Assembly (NCBI RefSeq): GCF_900142985.1 | Contig: NZ_LT670849.1 | Span: 2,914,001 to 2,978,000, forward strand | Direction of reading: 5' to 3' | Source of the DNA: Bradyrhizobium erythrophlei | Lineage (GTDB): Bacteria; Pseudomonadota; Alphaproteobacteria; Rhizobiales; Xanthobacteraceae | DNA: 64,000 bases | Part shown: one piece after another, positions 51,084 to 62,326 of the stretch | Layout: the number at the start of each line of letters is the position of its first letter | Numbering within the stretch: the stretch's first letter is position 1 | The notes under the pieces: generated by a model | The model's database searches: none | What the model was told of the DNA's origin: nothing | Seen by the model: only the letters and a program-made list of their open reading frames with translations | Translations under genes and position numbers: made by a program

Positions 51084-51709
51084 TCAAGGCAGCGCTCCGC
51101 GAGTTTGACGAAAGCGCGCGCCCTGTGGGAGAGCCCTTTGCCGAGCGGCGGCAGGCCGTGCTTCTCGATTCCGCTCATCTCGCCGAAGGTGCGGTCGTGG
51201 CCGTCGGGCAAGAACATCGGATCGTAGCCGAAGCCGGCGGTGCCGCGCGGCGGCCAGACCAGCGTGCCGTCGACGCGCGCCTCGACTTCTTCGAGGTGGC
51301 CGTCGGGCCAGGCAACGCACAGTGCCGAAACGAAGTGGGCTTTTCGCTGGGCGGGTTCGGTCGCGCCGCGCTCGGCCAGCAACCGTTCGATCCGGGTCAT
51401 CGCGCCGTTGAAATCTTTCGACGGTCCGGCCCAGCGCGCCGAATAGATTCCGGGTGCGCCGTCGAGCGCGTCGACCACGAGACCGGAATCATCAGCAAAC
51501 GCAGGAAGGTTCGCCGCCGTCGCGGCCGCGGCCGCCTTGATTTTGGCGTTGGCGGCAAAATTGTCGCCGGTCTCTTCGGGTTCGGCGAGATTGAGATCGG
51601 TTGCCGAAATCGCCGTGACGCCGTGCGGCGCCAGCAATTCGCGCATCTCGACGAGCTTGCCGGGATTATGGGTCGCAATCACAAGCTGGCCGGTTATGCG
51701 ACGGGGCAT
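51080..51709 (-). CDS. rdgB: dITP/XTP pyrophosphatase
   Basis: 209 residues. [16 protein letters not shown] at the N-terminus, [23 protein letters not shown] (metal and phosphate site) and [20 protein letters not shown] are standard for RdgB/HAM1. It removes deaminated purine triphosphates (dITP, XTP) from the nucleotide pool. The TAG stop lies in the terminal CTAG of a palindromic element. It follows rph by 3 bp on the same strand. Confidence 0.96.
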   Translation of the reverse strand: MPRRITGQLVIATHNPGKLVEMRELLAPHGVTAISATDLNLAEPEETGDNFAANAKIKAAAAATAANLPAFADDSGLVVDALDGAPGIYSARWAGPSKDFNGAMTRIERLLAERGATEPAQRKAHFVSALCVAWPDGHLEEVEARVDGTLVWPPRGTAGFGYDPMFLPDGHDRTFGEMSGIEKHGLPPLGKGLSHRARAFVKLAERCLD

Positions 51710-51712
51710 CTC

Positions 51713-52426
51713 CTACCCCACCGCCATCTTCTGCAAGTCGACAAGCCGGGCGACGCCCTTTTGCGCCAGCGCCATCAGCGCCAGGAACTCGTCCTGCGAG
51801 AATGGCGTCTTCTCGGCGGTGCCCTGCACTTCGATGATCCGGCCGTCGCCGGTCATGACGAAATTGGCGTCGGTCTCGGCAGAAGAGTCCTCGGCGTAAT
51901 CGAGGTCGAGCACCGGCGCTCCGTTATAGATGCCGCAGGAGATCGCGGCGACATGGTCGCGCAGGACGTTGGTCTTGATCATGTTGCGCGCCTTCATCCA
52001 GGAGATGCAGTCGGCGAGCGCGACCCAGGCGCCGGTGATGGAGGCGGTCCGTGTGCCGCCGTCGGCCTGCAGCACGTCGCAATCGACCGTGATCTGGCGC
52101 TCGCCGAGCGCTTCCAGGTCGAGCGCAGTGCGCAGCGAGCGGCCGATCAGACGCTGGATCTCCACCGTACGTCCGCTTTGCTTGCCGCTGGAAGCTTCCC
52201 GCCGGGTGCGTTCCAGGGTTGCCCGCGGCAGCATGCCGTATTCGGCCGTCACCCAGCCGCGGCCCTGACCCTTGAGCCAGGGCGGAAGGCGTTCTTCCAG
52301 CGTCGCCGTCACCAGCACATGGGTGTCGCCGAATTTAACGAGGCAGGACCCTTCCGCATACTTGACCACGCCGCGTTCCAGCGACACGGCGCGCAGTTCA
52401 TCCGGCGCACGGCGGCTTGGACGCAT
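51713..52426 (-). CDS. rph: Ribonuclease PH
   Basis: 237 residues. [60 protein letters not shown] and [20 protein letters not shown] match RNase PH. It trims tRNA 3' ends phosphorolytically. Co-directional with rdgB and divergent from hrcA, an order common in alphaproteobacteria. Confidence 0.97.
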   Translation of the reverse strand: MRPSRRAPDELRAVSLERGVVKYAEGSCLVKFGDTHVLVTATLEERLPPWLKGQGRGWVTAEYGMLPRATLERTRREASSGKQSGRTVEIQRLIGRSLRTALDLEALGERQITVDCDVLQADGGTRTASITGAWVALADCISWMKARNMIKTNVLRDHVAAISCGIYNGAPVLDLDYAEDSSAETDANFVMTGDGRIIEVQGTAEKTPFSQDEFLALMALAQKGVARLVDLQKMAVG

Positions 52427-52582
52427 GAGAATCCTCCGAAATTAACCAAGGCACAGCCTATTTGACGGCCCGGCGTCCTTCTAGGAGGGCGCCTGCGGTG
52501 CGGCAAGGCTTTTCCTTGATGCACGCTTGTCAGGGGACACCTAGATAGACAAGATCAGCGCGATTTTTGGGAGTTTTCGATT

Positions 52583-53671
52583 TTGGCTCATCACGATCCG
52601 ATTGGCCTGATTTCCTCGCATGCCGGGCTTGCCCAGCTCAACGAGCGCTCGCGGGACATCTTTCGCCAGATCGTCGAGAGTTACCTCGCCACCGGCGAGC
52701 CGGTCGGTTCGCGGAATATTTCGCGCCTGATCGCGGTTCCACTGTCGCCGGCGTCGGTCCGCAACGTGATGGCCGATCTCGAGGCGCTCGGGCTGATCTA
52801 CGCGCCGCACACCTCGGCCGGCCGGCTGCCGACCGAAATAGGCCTGCGGTTCTTTGTCGATGCCCTGATGCAGGTCGGCGATCTCACCGAAGCGGAGCGG
52901 CAGTCGATCCAGACCCAGCTTGCGGCTGTAGGGCGGGCGCAATCCGTCGAGGCCGCGCTCGGCGAGGCGCTGACCCGGCTCTCCGGGCTGACGCGCGCCG
53001 CCTCGGTGGTGTTGACCGGCAAATCCAATTCGCGGCTGAAGCACATCGAATTCGTGCGGCTGGAACCGGAGCGGGCGCTGGTCGTGCTGGTCAGCGAGGA
53101 CGGCCAGGTCGAAAACCGCGTGCTGGTGCTGCCGCCGGGCGTGCCGTCGTCGGCGCTGATCGAAGCGACCAACTTTCTCAACGCGCGGATCCGGGGGCGA
53201 ACGCTGGCGGAAGCGCGGCTCGAACTCGAAACCGCGCTGGCGCATGGCCGCGCCGAGCTCGATCAGCTGACGCAGAAGGTGATCGCGGCAGGGCTCGCAA
53301 GCTGGTCCGGCGGTGAAAACGAGGATCGCCAGCTGATCGTGCGTGGCCACGCCAATCTCCTGGAAGATCTGCACGCGCTCGAAGATCTGGAACGCATCCG
53401 CCTGTTGTTCGATGATCTCGAGACCAAGCGCGGCGTCATCGATCTGCTCGGCCGCGCCGAAAGCGCCGAAGGGGTGAGGATTTTCATCGGATCGGAGAAC
53501 AAGCTGTTTTCGCTGTCGGGTTCGTCGACGATTATCGCGCCCTATCGGGACGGGGCGGGCAAGATTGTCGGCGTTCTCGGCGTGATCGGGCCGACCCGGC
53601 TCAATTATGCGCGCGTGATCCCGACGGTGGATTACGCGGCGCGGATCGTCAGCCGCATGCTGGGCGGCTGA
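52583..53671 (+). CDS. hrcA: Heat-inducible transcription repressor HrcA
   Basis: 362 residues. The winged-helix N-terminus has [20 protein letters not shown] and [20 protein letters not shown], followed by [20 protein letters not shown]. The C-terminal GAF-like dimer domain ends [20 protein letters not shown]. HrcA binds CIRCE elements upstream of groESL. No CIRCE inverted repeat is present in this window, so its targets lie elsewhere. The upstream 156-bp gap has CTTGATG and CCTAGATAG elements loosely like an RpoH promoter. Confidence 0.95.
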   Translation: MAHHDPIGLISSHAGLAQLNERSRDIFRQIVESYLATGEPVGSRNISRLIAVPLSPASVRNVMADLEALGLIYAPHTSAGRLPTEIGLRFFVDALMQVGDLTEAERQSIQTQLAAVGRAQSVEAALGEALTRLSGLTRAASVVLTGKSNSRLKHIEFVRLEPERALVVLVSEDGQVENRVLVLPPGVPSSALIEATNFLNARIRGRTLAEARLELETALAHGRAELDQLTQKVIAAGLASWSGGENEDRQLIVRGHANLLEDLHALEDLERIRLLFDDLETKRGVIDLLGRAESAEGVRIFIGSENKLFSLSGSSTIIAPYRDGAGKIVGVLGVIGPTRLNYARVIPTVDYAARIVSRMLGG

Positions 53672-53777
53672 TCCGGGCGTCTCACAGCCCGTTTGGAGCT
53701 TGATTTTCGGCCGCTAAAGCACGATATCCGGCGCAATCATTCAACGATCCAGCAGACGATTTCGAAAAGGTAGTCGC

Positions 53778-54380
53778 ATGACCGATCCCAAGGGGCAGAA
53801 CGACAATTCGGCGAGCCCTGAGCAAGGAGCGGAGCCCGTGGTTTCCAAGCCCTACATCATGCCGGACGATCCGGAAGAAGGGTCTGCGGAGGCGCTCGCC
53901 AAGGAACTGGCCGAGGCGCGCGACAAGACCCTGCGCACGCTGGCCGAAATGGAAAACCTTCGTCAGCGGACCCGTCGGGAGGTTGCCGATTCGAAGGTCT
54001 ATGGCATCACCGGCTTTGCGCGCGACGTGCTCGACATCGCCGATAGTCTTCAGCGCGCGCTCGATGCGGTGCCGGCTGAGACGCGGGAACTGGCCGACCC
54101 GATGCTGAAGACGCTGATCGAAGGCGTCGAGCTCACGGAGCGCTCCCTGCTCAATACGCTCGAGAAAAACGGCGTCAAGAAGTTCGATCCGCTGGGCGAG
54201 AAGTTCAATCCGAATTTCCAGCAGGCGATGTACGAAGTTCCCGATGCTTCGGTGCCGGCGGGTACCGTGGTGCAGGTGGTTCAGGCCGGCTACACGATCG
54301 GCGAACGCGTGCTGCGTCCGGCGCTGGTCGCTGTCTCCAAGGGCGGGGCGAAGACGCCCGCGCCGGAGCAGCAGCAATAA
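53778..54380 (+). CDS. grpE: Nucleotide exchange factor GrpE
   Basis: 200 residues. The long N-terminal coiled coil ([20 protein letters not shown]) is followed by [20 protein letters not shown] and the beta-wing domain with [40 protein letters not shown]. It releases ADP from DnaK. The 106-bp gap after hrcA has CTTGATT with a weak downstream partner; a separate promoter is possible. Confidence 0.96.
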   Translation: MTDPKGQNDNSASPEQGAEPVVSKPYIMPDDPEEGSAEALAKELAEARDKTLRTLAEMENLRQRTRREVADSKVYGITGFARDVLDIADSLQRALDAVPAETRELADPMLKTLIEGVELTERSLLNTLEKNGVKKFDPLGEKFNPNFQQAMYEVPDASVPAGTVVQVVQAGYTIGERVLRPALVAVSKGGAKTPAPEQQQ

Positions 54381-54397
54381 GCAGGCGGCTCCTGACC

Positions 54398-54507
54398 CCC
54401 TCATCCTGAGGAGCGCGCATTGCGCGCGTCTCGAAGGATGTGGCCCGTGTCGGCGGCCTTATGGTTCGAGACGCCGCGTCAAATGACGCGGCTCCTCACC
54501 ATGAGGG
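54398..54507. repeat. Interspersed repeat with inverted ends (110 bp)
   Basis: Starts CCCTCATCCTGAGGAGCGCG and ends GCGGCTCCTCACCATGAGGG, with internal GTCTCGAA and TTCGAGAC inverted. A repeat family I recall from Bradyrhizobium. It separates grpE from the convergent nicotinamidase gene. Confidence 0.8.
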
Positions 54508-54520
54508 TCAGATATCCTTG

Positions 54521-55237
54521 TTACACGGCGATATCGCTGGACTGGATTCGCTTCACGCCCGCCTTGGCCATGTCGGCCCATGCCTTGGCAAGCGAGCCCT
54601 GGGTGTCGATGCCGCGGCAGGCGTCCTCGATGACATAGGCGTCGAAACCTGCCTTGCGCGCATCCATCGCGGTCCACGCCACGCAGAAGTCGGTAGCAAG
54701 GCCCGCAACGAAAAGTTTTTGCAGCTTGCGCGCCTTGAGCCAGGCGGCAAGGCCTGTCGTCGTCTTGCCGTCGGCCTCGGTGAAGGCCGAATAGCTGTCG
54801 GTGTCCTTGTGATAGCCCTTGCGGATGATGAGCTCGGCCTGCGGGATCGAGAGATCCTTCGACAGCGACGCGCCGTCGGTGCCCTGCACGCAGTGATCGG
54901 GCCACAGCACCTGCTTGCCGTAAGCCAGATCGACGGTTTCGAACGGTTTCTTGCCGGCATGCGAGGACGCGAACGAGACGTGCCCGGGGGTGTGCCAGTC
55001 CTGGGTCATCACGACGTTGGCAAAGCCCTTGGCGAGCTTGTTGATGACCGGGACGACCTGATCGCCCTCTTTCACGGCAAGGCTGCCGCCGGGCAGGAAA
55101 CAATTCTGTACGTCGATGACGAGCAAGGCCGATGCATCGTCGATCTTGATCGAGGCGGCCGCCCAGAGCGGCCGTGAAGCAACCACGGTGGCGGCGAGGC
55201 TGCCCAGGGTTGCGAGTGTCTGTCTTCGGTTGATCAT
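54521..55237 (-). CDS. pncA: Nicotinamidase (isochorismatase fold) with Tat-like signal
   Basis: 238 residues. The core has ALLVIDVQNCFLPGGSLAVK (catalytic Asp), MTQDWHTPGHVSFASSH (metal ligands), and FVAGLATDFCVAWTAMDARK (nucleophile Cys). It converts nicotinamide to nicotinate for NAD salvage. The N-terminus MINRRQTLATLGSLAATVVA resembles a Tat signal, which would place the enzyme in the periplasm, unlike the usual cytosolic PncA. It could instead start further in, but no better Met precedes the core. Confidence 0.87.
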   Translation of the reverse strand: MINRRQTLATLGSLAATVVASRPLWAAASIKIDDASALLVIDVQNCFLPGGSLAVKEGDQVVPVINKLAKGFANVVMTQDWHTPGHVSFASSHAGKKPFETVDLAYGKQVLWPDHCVQGTDGASLSKDLSIPQAELIIRKGYHKDTDSYSAFTEADGKTTTGLAAWLKARKLQKLFVAGLATDFCVAWTAMDARKAGFDAYVIEDACRGIDTQGSLAKAWADMAKAGVKRIQSSDIAV

Positions 55238-55321
55238 GTGGTGCCCTCCCTCTTCAGGACGAGGGTAGCAAATCAGGCGGCCGGCGGAAGATCAAGAAAG
55301 TGGCGCTGTCTGCTACACAAA

Positions 55322-55371
55322 CTAGCGCCCCGATTCCGAAGTCCGTGCGGACTTTTGAACCGCTACGCTAG
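55322..55371. repeat. Degenerate CTAG-bounded palindrome (50 bp)
   Basis: CTAGCG and CGCTAG ends, centre GAAGTCCGTGCGGACTTT; the arms match at 18 of 24 positions. The right CTAG provides the TAG stop of the adjacent leftward gene (55368-55370). Confidence 0.65.
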
Positions 55372-56303
55372 CGCGGCTCGATTGCGTCGCGGACCGCGCG
55401 GAAACGCGGAAAGGCCTTTTCCCATTGATCGCGCGGCGCGCTGCCGATGATCCGCATCGAGCCCCCGCCGCCGAAGCGCAGCCACTGCACCAGCGTGACC
55501 GGCGTATCGTTACGGCCAGAGGTGGCATCGATCCGGGTCTCATATCCCGCCATCCCGTCGATCCGGACCGGCTCGGACATCGTGATTTTTCCGGTGTGCA
55601 TGCCGGGAATGGCGCGCGCGGCCTGATCGGCGAAGCGGGCGCGGTCGTCCGGCTGGGCGGGTGTCGCCGCCATCAGGCCGATCACCATGAAGGGCGCGGC
55701 CTCGAAACCGGTCTCCTCCTCGCCGTCAGCGAGAAGGAGCGCGCCGGTCGCGCCCAGCGCACGAACATGCTTGAAGTCGCCGAGATTGCTGACCTTGAAC
55801 GGCATCAGCGCAAGCTGTTCGTCGACCGGGACTTCCTTGCGAATGACGGCGGATGCAAACATCTGGCGAACCGCATCGTCGCTGTAGATCTTGGTGGCGT
55901 TCTCCGGCACCTGGACGTCGACATAGCCGGAGAAGCTCCCGCCGGAGAGGATCATCGAGTAGTGGCGGAAAACACCGGAGGCGTTCTTGACGGTCTCTGC
56001 CGTGTAGTACGCCGTTCCGGCGCCGGTCTCGAGGCTCTCCGGCTTGACGGCGGAGCCGGCCGCCGGATTGGTCTTGACCCCGTTCATGACCTCGCCATAG
56101 GCGCCCGCCGGCAACTCCGCGACCAGCACCTTCACGTTCTGGTCCTCCGTCGTGAAGCCCGAAAAGGTCTTGGCGGGGACGAGGCCGACCAGCGGCGTCA
56201 TCCCGACCCGGGCCCCCGGCGGGAAAACCGGGTCGGCGGCGAGCGCGCCGGCGATAGTCGCGGCCAGCCAGGCGAGGACGGAAAGCAGTCGGAGATAGGT
56301 CAT
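55368..56303 (-). CDS. Exported protein of unknown function (311 aa)
   Basis: An N-terminal signal (LLSVLAWLAATIAGALAADP) precedes a mature protein of about 290 residues, with no family I can name. GARVGMTPLVGLVPAKTFSG and RIIGSAPRDQWEKAFPRFRA bracket a mixed alpha/beta protein with two similar-sized halves. I recall homologs in Bradyrhizobium described only as hypothetical. Its TAG stop lies in a palindromic element. It diverges from dnaK. Confidence 0.75.
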   Translation of the reverse strand: MTYLRLLSVLAWLAATIAGALAADPVFPPGARVGMTPLVGLVPAKTFSGFTTEDQNVKVLVAELPAGAYGEVMNGVKTNPAAGSAVKPESLETGAGTAYYTAETVKNASGVFRHYSMILSGGSFSGYVDVQVPENATKIYSDDAVRQMFASAVIRKEVPVDEQLALMPFKVSNLGDFKHVRALGATGALLLADGEEETGFEAAPFMVIGLMAATPAQPDDRARFADQAARAIPGMHTGKITMSEPVRIDGMAGYETRIDATSGRNDTPVTLVQWLRFGGGGSMRIIGSAPRDQWEKAFPRFRAVRDAIEPR

Positions 56304-56657
56304 TTGGCGATCTTCTCGGGTGGTGTTGGAGTCCGTTCGATCAGGGGCTTCCCCCTGTCCCGGTTGGGAGCGCTTTTAACGGTTTTGCCGTCCGGGCGAC
56401 AGCGGTATGGGAGGCGAGGGGACGCCGCCTCCCGGTATTACCCCGGGGCGGTCCGGCTGTGGTCGCGCCCCGAAACTATCTTTAAAAGTTGAGGGGCTTG
56501 GCGGACGAAGCTTGCGCGATCCTCCTTGCACGCCATACACCCCCTCCTATATGAGGCTCACCGTCGCAATATCGCGAGTATTTGATCGTTGGGGGTCCGG
56601 ATCAGGCGCCGACAGGGCCTCAAGCCGACCTGCCGCAAAAAGAAGGATATGAGGACC
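56304..56657. other. Intergenic region upstream of dnaK
   Basis: 354 bp without a gene. It holds a GC-rich hairpin (GGGAGGCG and CGCCTCCC, 56409-56432) and the RpoH-type promoter listed separately. Nothing else is recognised. Confidence 0.6.
56524..56555 (+). promoter_or_regulatory. RpoH (sigma-32)-type promoter of dnaK
   Basis: CTTG at 56524-56527 and CCTATATGAG at 56546-56555, with an 18-bp spacer, match the alphaproteobacterial heat-shock consensus CTTG-N-CYTATNTNNG at every defined base. It lies about 100 bp before the dnaK start codon. Confidence 0.8.
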
Positions 56658-58559
<1,902 letters not shown>

Positions 58560-58576
58560 AGAGCGACGAACGATGG

Positions 58577-58634
58577 CCCCCCATTCTTGCGAGTGCGCGC
58601 AGCGTCTCGAAAGAGTGGGGGTTATTTTTTCTTT
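58577..58634 (+). terminator. Intrinsic terminator after dnaK
   Basis: A stem of CCCCATTCTT and AAGAGTGGGG (one G-U pair) is followed by GTTATTTTTTCTTT, between dnaK and dnaJ. It should reduce read-through, setting dnaK well above dnaJ. Confidence 0.75.
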
Positions 58635-58686
58635 AAGCCGAAAGCGGCATTGTGGGCCGCGGATGAATTTCGGGCGGGTTTGACGG

Positions 58687-59820
58687 ATGTCCACCAAGCG
58701 CTGTTATTACGAAACGCTAGAAGTCGAGCGCACCGCCGACGAAACCAGACTCAAGTCGGCCTTTCGCAAGCTTGCGATGAAGTGGCATCCGGACAAGAAT
58801 CCCGGTGACGCCCAGAGCGAGGTCCGCTTCAAGGAAATCAACGAAGCCTATGAGGTTCTGAAAGACGGCGACAAGCGCGCCGCCTACGACCGCTTCGGCC
58901 ATGCCGCTTTCGAGCAGGGTGGCATGGGCGGCGGCCCTGCGGGCTTCGGCGCCGGCTTTGCGTCCTCCTTCTCGGATATTTTCGAAGACCTGTTCGGCAT
59001 GGCGAGCCAGCGCGGCCGCGGCGGCCGCGAACGTGGCGCCGACCTGCGCTACAATATGGAAATCAGCCTGGAGGAAGCCTTCCAGGGCAAGACCGCGCAG
59101 ATCGAGATCCCGGTCTCGGTGACCTGCGAATCCTGTTCGGGCATCGGCGCCAAGGCCGGCACCAAGCCGAAGACCTGCAGCATGTGCGGCGGCGCCGGGC
59201 GGGTGCGGCAGGCGCAGGGCTTTTTCACCCTCGAGCGCACCTGTCCGGGCTGTCAGGGCCGCGGCCAGATGATCGAAGAACCCTGTCCGTCTTGCACCGG
59301 CACCGGCCGGGTGACCCGCGAGCGGACGCTGTCGGTCAATATTCCGCAAGGGGTCGAAGACGGCACCCGCATCCGCCTGGCCGGCGAGGGCGAGGCGGGC
59401 CTGCGTGGCGGGCCTCCCGGCGACCTCTACATCTTCCTGTCGCTGACGGCGCACGAGTTCTTCCAGCGCGATGGCGCCGATCTGCATTGCCGGGTGCCGA
59501 TCTCCATGGTGACGGCAGCGCTTGGCGGCGAGTTCGAGGTGCCGACCATCGACAAGGGCAAGACCAAGGTGAAAATCCCGTCGGGGACTCAGTCGGGCCG
59601 CCGCTTCCGCATTGCATCAAAGGGTATGCCGGTGCTGCGTTCGCGCCAGGCTGGTGACATGTACGTCCAGGTCATGGTCGAGACGCCGCAGAATCTGACC
59701 AAGAAACAGCAGGAATTGCTGGCTGAGTTCGAAAAATTATCCTCCGGTGCAACCCAACCCGAGGCTGCGGGTTTCTTTGCCAAGGTCAAGGACTTCTTCG
59801 GCAACCGTGCCAGCGCGTGA
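58687..59820 (+). CDS. dnaJ: Chaperone DnaJ (Hsp40)
   Basis: 377 residues. The J domain has [10 protein letters not shown] with HPD, followed by a Gly/Phe-rich segment. Four zinc-finger repeats are complete: [32 protein letters not shown]. The C-terminal substrate domain follows. It stimulates DnaK ATPase and delivers substrates. Separated from dnaK by a terminator, it is expressed by partial read-through or its own promoter. Confidence 0.97.
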   Translation: MSTKRCYYETLEVERTADETRLKSAFRKLAMKWHPDKNPGDAQSEVRFKEINEAYEVLKDGDKRAAYDRFGHAAFEQGGMGGGPAGFGAGFASSFSDIFEDLFGMASQRGRGGRERGADLRYNMEISLEEAFQGKTAQIEIPVSVTCESCSGIGAKAGTKPKTCSMCGGAGRVRQAQGFFTLERTCPGCQGRGQMIEEPCPSCTGTGRVTRERTLSVNIPQGVEDGTRIRLAGEGEAGLRGGPPGDLYIFLSLTAHEFFQRDGADLHCRVPISMVTAALGGEFEVPTIDKGKTKVKIPSGTQSGRRFRIASKGMPVLRSRQAGDMYVQVMVETPQNLTKKQQELLAEFEKLSSGATQPEAAGFFAKVKDFFGNRASA

Positions 59821-59898
59821 TTCGCGTTGGTGTCGCTTGTTTGCGCGCTCGAAACCATAACGAGCACAGCGTCTTGCGAAGCTGGTATGCTGGCCGCC

Positions 59899-59924
59899 AA
59901 CGCGCCACAAGGCGCGTTTTGCTT
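59899..59924 (+). terminator. Terminator-like hairpin after dnaJ
   Basis: AACGCGCC, loop ACAA, GGCGCGTT, followed by TTGCTT, about 80 bp after the dnaJ stop. The T run is short. Confidence 0.6.
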
Positions 59925-59955
59925 GACCAGGTCGTTGGCTCCCTATACCTCTTTG
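59922..59955 (+). promoter_or_regulatory. Candidate promoter of pmtA
   Basis: CTTGACC followed about 15-16 bp later by CCTATACC resembles both the rhizobial sigma-70 pattern and, with mismatches, the RpoH pattern. It lies about 60 bp before pmtA and just after the dnaJ terminator. Confidence 0.35.
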
Positions 59956-60005
59956 TGACTGTTTTCTGACATTGTGCCGCGAAAGCGGTCCCGCCTGGTA
60001 GCGAC

Positions 60006-60608
60006 ATGCCATTGCAATCGTCCGTGCGTGCGTTGAAAAAGCCGCTTCGTCTCGATGATGAAGTCCGTTTTCTCCGTTCATGGATTGAAAAACCACTTCA
60101 CATGGGCGCGGTCATGCCGTCGGGCAAATTGCTCGCGCGCACCATGGCGCAATATGTCGACATCGAATCCGACGCGCCCGTCGTCGAGTTGGGTCCCGGC
60201 ACCGGTGCGATCACCAACGCGCTGATCGAACGCGGCATTGATCAGAAGCGGTTGGTGCTGGTCGAGTACAATCCGGGCTTCTGCGCGCTGCTGCGCGATC
60301 GTTACCCGCATGCCAAGGTCGTCCAGGGCGATGCGTATCGTTTGCGGGATTCGCTGCGCGAGGCGCTCGATGCGCCGGCCTCCGCCGTCGTGTCCGGTCT
60401 GCCGCTGGTGACCAAGCCGATGCAGATTCGCCTCAAGCTGATCCGCGATGCGTTCGCGGCGCTCGCCCCTCGCGCGCCCTTCGTGCAGTTCACCTACTCG
60501 GTCGCGCCGCCGATCCCGAAATCGCTGCCCGGGGTTTCCACCGAAGCCTCCGAGCGCGTCTGGATGAACCTTCCGCCCGCCCGCGTCTGGGTGTATCGCA
60601 AGGGCTAA
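60006..60608 (+). CDS. pmtA: Phospholipid N-methyltransferase PmtA
   Basis: 200 residues. SAM motif VVELGPGTGAITNALIERGI, then LVLVEYNPGFCALLRDRYPH, and the conserved AVVSGLPLVTKPMQIRLKLI; the fold is that of the rRNA adenine dimethylase-like methyltransferases. In Bradyrhizobium a pmtA gene is known close to dnaKJ, and the enzyme methylates phosphatidylethanolamine towards phosphatidylcholine, a lipid needed for symbiosis. The order here matches. Confidence 0.82.
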   Translation: MPLQSSVRALKKPLRLDDEVRFLRSWIEKPLHMGAVMPSGKLLARTMAQYVDIESDAPVVELGPGTGAITNALIERGIDQKRLVLVEYNPGFCALLRDRYPHAKVVQGDAYRLRDSLREALDAPASAVVSGLPLVTKPMQIRLKLIRDAFAALAPRAPFVQFTYSVAPPIPKSLPGVSTEASERVWMNLPPARVWVYRKG

Positions 60609-60654
60609 GCCGTCCCCGGTTCGGCGGAGGGCGATCGCTGAACCGATCTGGAAT

Positions 60655-61233
60655 ATGGCCGCACTGAAAATCCTGGTGATCCCCGGTTCGCTGCGGACCG
60701 GCTCTCTGAACGCGAAGCTGGCCGCGGTCGCCGCCCATCGTCTGGCCCAGGACGGCGCCGAGGTGACGCGGCTGTCGCTCGCCGATTTCTCCCTGCCGAT
60801 CTACGATGGTGATCTGCAAACGAGGTCCGGCGTGCCGAAGAGCGCCGTCGATCTCAAGCGGATGATCGGGTCGCATCACGGCGTCCTGATCGTCACACCG
60901 GAATACAACGCGTCGGTTCCTCCGTTACTCAAGAACGCCATCGACTGGGTCAGCCGTGTGCAGGATACGCACGAAGCCAGAGGCCAGGTATTTCGCAGCC
61001 GCGCCTTTGCGATTGCCGGCGCCTCGCGCGGCCGTCTTGGCGGCGCGCGGGCGATTGCGGCGCTGCGGTTGATCCTGACGGCCTGCCAGGCACTGGTGAT
61101 TCCGAACCAGCTCGCGCTGGCCCACGCCGACGAAGCCTATGACGACATGGAGCGCTTGAGGCATCCGCCCGATCTCGAGGCGCTCGGCGCCATGTCGCGG
61201 CAGTTGATCGACGTCTCCCAGCGCCTGATGTGA
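60655..61233 (+). CDS. NADPH-dependent FMN reductase family protein
   Basis: 192 residues. The flavodoxin-like fold is indicated by [20 protein letters not shown] (FMN phosphate loop) and [20 protein letters not shown] (the TPEYN motif). Relatives reduce FMN, quinones or chromate with NAD(P)H. It is 7 bp from pyrF and probably in one transcript with it. Confidence 0.9.
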   Translation: MAALKILVIPGSLRTGSLNAKLAAVAAHRLAQDGAEVTRLSLADFSLPIYDGDLQTRSGVPKSAVDLKRMIGSHHGVLIVTPEYNASVPPLLKNAIDWVSRVQDTHEARGQVFRSRAFAIAGASRGRLGGARAIAALRLILTACQALVIPNQLALAHADEAYDDMERLRHPPDLEALGAMSRQLIDVSQRLM

Positions 61234-61240
61234 GGGTCAC

Positions 61241-61948
61241 ATGCCGCAATTGATCGCCCCGAAAGACCGCCTGATCGTGTCGCTCGATCTGCCGGCGCTC
61301 GAGCCGGCAGAGGCGATGATCGCGCGGCTTGGCGACAGCGTGACGTTCTACAAGATCGGCTATCAGCTGGTTTATGCCGGCGGCCTGTCGCTCGCCCGCA
61401 AGCTCAGCGCGGCGGGAAAGAAGGTGTTCATCGACGTCAAATTGCACGACATCGGCAACACCGTGATGCGCGGCGTCGAAAGCCTGTCCACGCATGGCGC
61501 CACGTTCGTGACCGTGCATGCCTATCCGCAGACCATGCAGGCCGCGGTCGAGGGGCGCGGCAATTCCGGCTTGCAGATTCTCGCCGTCACCGTGCTCACC
61601 TCCTACAACGAAGCCGATTTGCAGGAAGCCGGCTACCGGCACGCCATTTCCGACATGGTGGCGATCCGCGCGCGCCAGGCCAAGACGCTCGGCGTCGACG
61701 GGCTGGTATGTTCGCCCGAAGAGGTGGCCGCGTTGCGCGCGATCGTCGGCGATCAGATGAGCCTGGTGACGCCGGGCATCCGGCCCGCCGGCAGCTCGGT
61801 TGGCGACCAGAAGCGCATCATGACGCCGGCACGCGCGATCGCCGCCGGCGCCGACTATCTCGTGGTCGGCCGTCCGATCGTGGAAGCCACCGACCCGAAG
61901 GCGGCGGCGGACGCGATCCAGGCCGAGATCGCGCAGGCGCTGAGCTAA
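61241..61948 (+). CDS. pyrF: Orotidine-5'-phosphate decarboxylase
   Basis: 235 residues. [20 protein letters not shown] and the catalytic [17 protein letters not shown] (Asp-Lys-Asp) are diagnostic; [36 protein letters not shown] and [17 protein letters not shown] close the barrel. It makes UMP, the last step of de novo pyrimidine synthesis. Confidence 0.97.
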   Translation: MPQLIAPKDRLIVSLDLPALEPAEAMIARLGDSVTFYKIGYQLVYAGGLSLARKLSAAGKKVFIDVKLHDIGNTVMRGVESLSTHGATFVTVHAYPQTMQAAVEGRGNSGLQILAVTVLTSYNEADLQEAGYRHAISDMVAIRARQAKTLGVDGLVCSPEEVAALRAIVGDQMSLVTPGIRPAGSSVGDQKRIMTPARAIAAGADYLVVGRPIVEATDPKAAADAIQAEIAQALS

Positions 61949-61969
61949 GCTGACACAGGGAGAAACAAG

Positions 61970-62275
61970 ATGGCAAAAGGCTACTGGATCGCGCGCATCG
62001 ACGTGCACAATCCCGACGGTTACAAGGAATATGTCGCGCAGAACGGTGCAGTATTCGCAAAATACGGGGCCAAGTTCCTGGTGCGCGCCGGCCGGCACGT
62101 TTCCAAGGAAGGCTCCTCGCGCACGCGCAATGTGGTGATCGAGTTCAAGGACTATGACACCGCCATCGCCTGCTACAATTCGCCGGAATATGTCCGCCTC
62201 GTCGCGCTGCGCAGCCCGCATTCCGAGGGTGATCTGGTGATCATCGAGGGCTATGACGGCCCGCAACCCGCCTGA
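61970..62275 (+). CDS. DUF1330 domain protein
   Basis: 101 residues. MAKGYWIARIDVHNPDGYKE and VVIEFKDYDTAIACYNSPEY are typical of this small dimeric ferredoxin-like family, with no assigned activity. The start follows GGGAGAAACAAG. It lies 21 bp after pyrF, so co-transcription is likely. Confidence 0.88.
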   Translation: MAKGYWIARIDVHNPDGYKEYVAQNGAVFAKYGAKFLVRAGRHVSKEGSSRTRNVVIEFKDYDTAIACYNSPEYVRLVALRSPHSEGDLVIIEGYDGPQPA

Positions 62276-62326
62276 TCGGTTGCCGGAACTCGTCCCGCCC
62301 GCTATAGCGCTTGGAGAGGGTTTGCC

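Noticed and set aside
52427..52582. CIRCE operator upstream of hrcA
   Set aside because: No TTAGCACTC/GAGTGCTAA inverted repeat is present here, upstream of dnaK, or elsewhere in the window that I could find.
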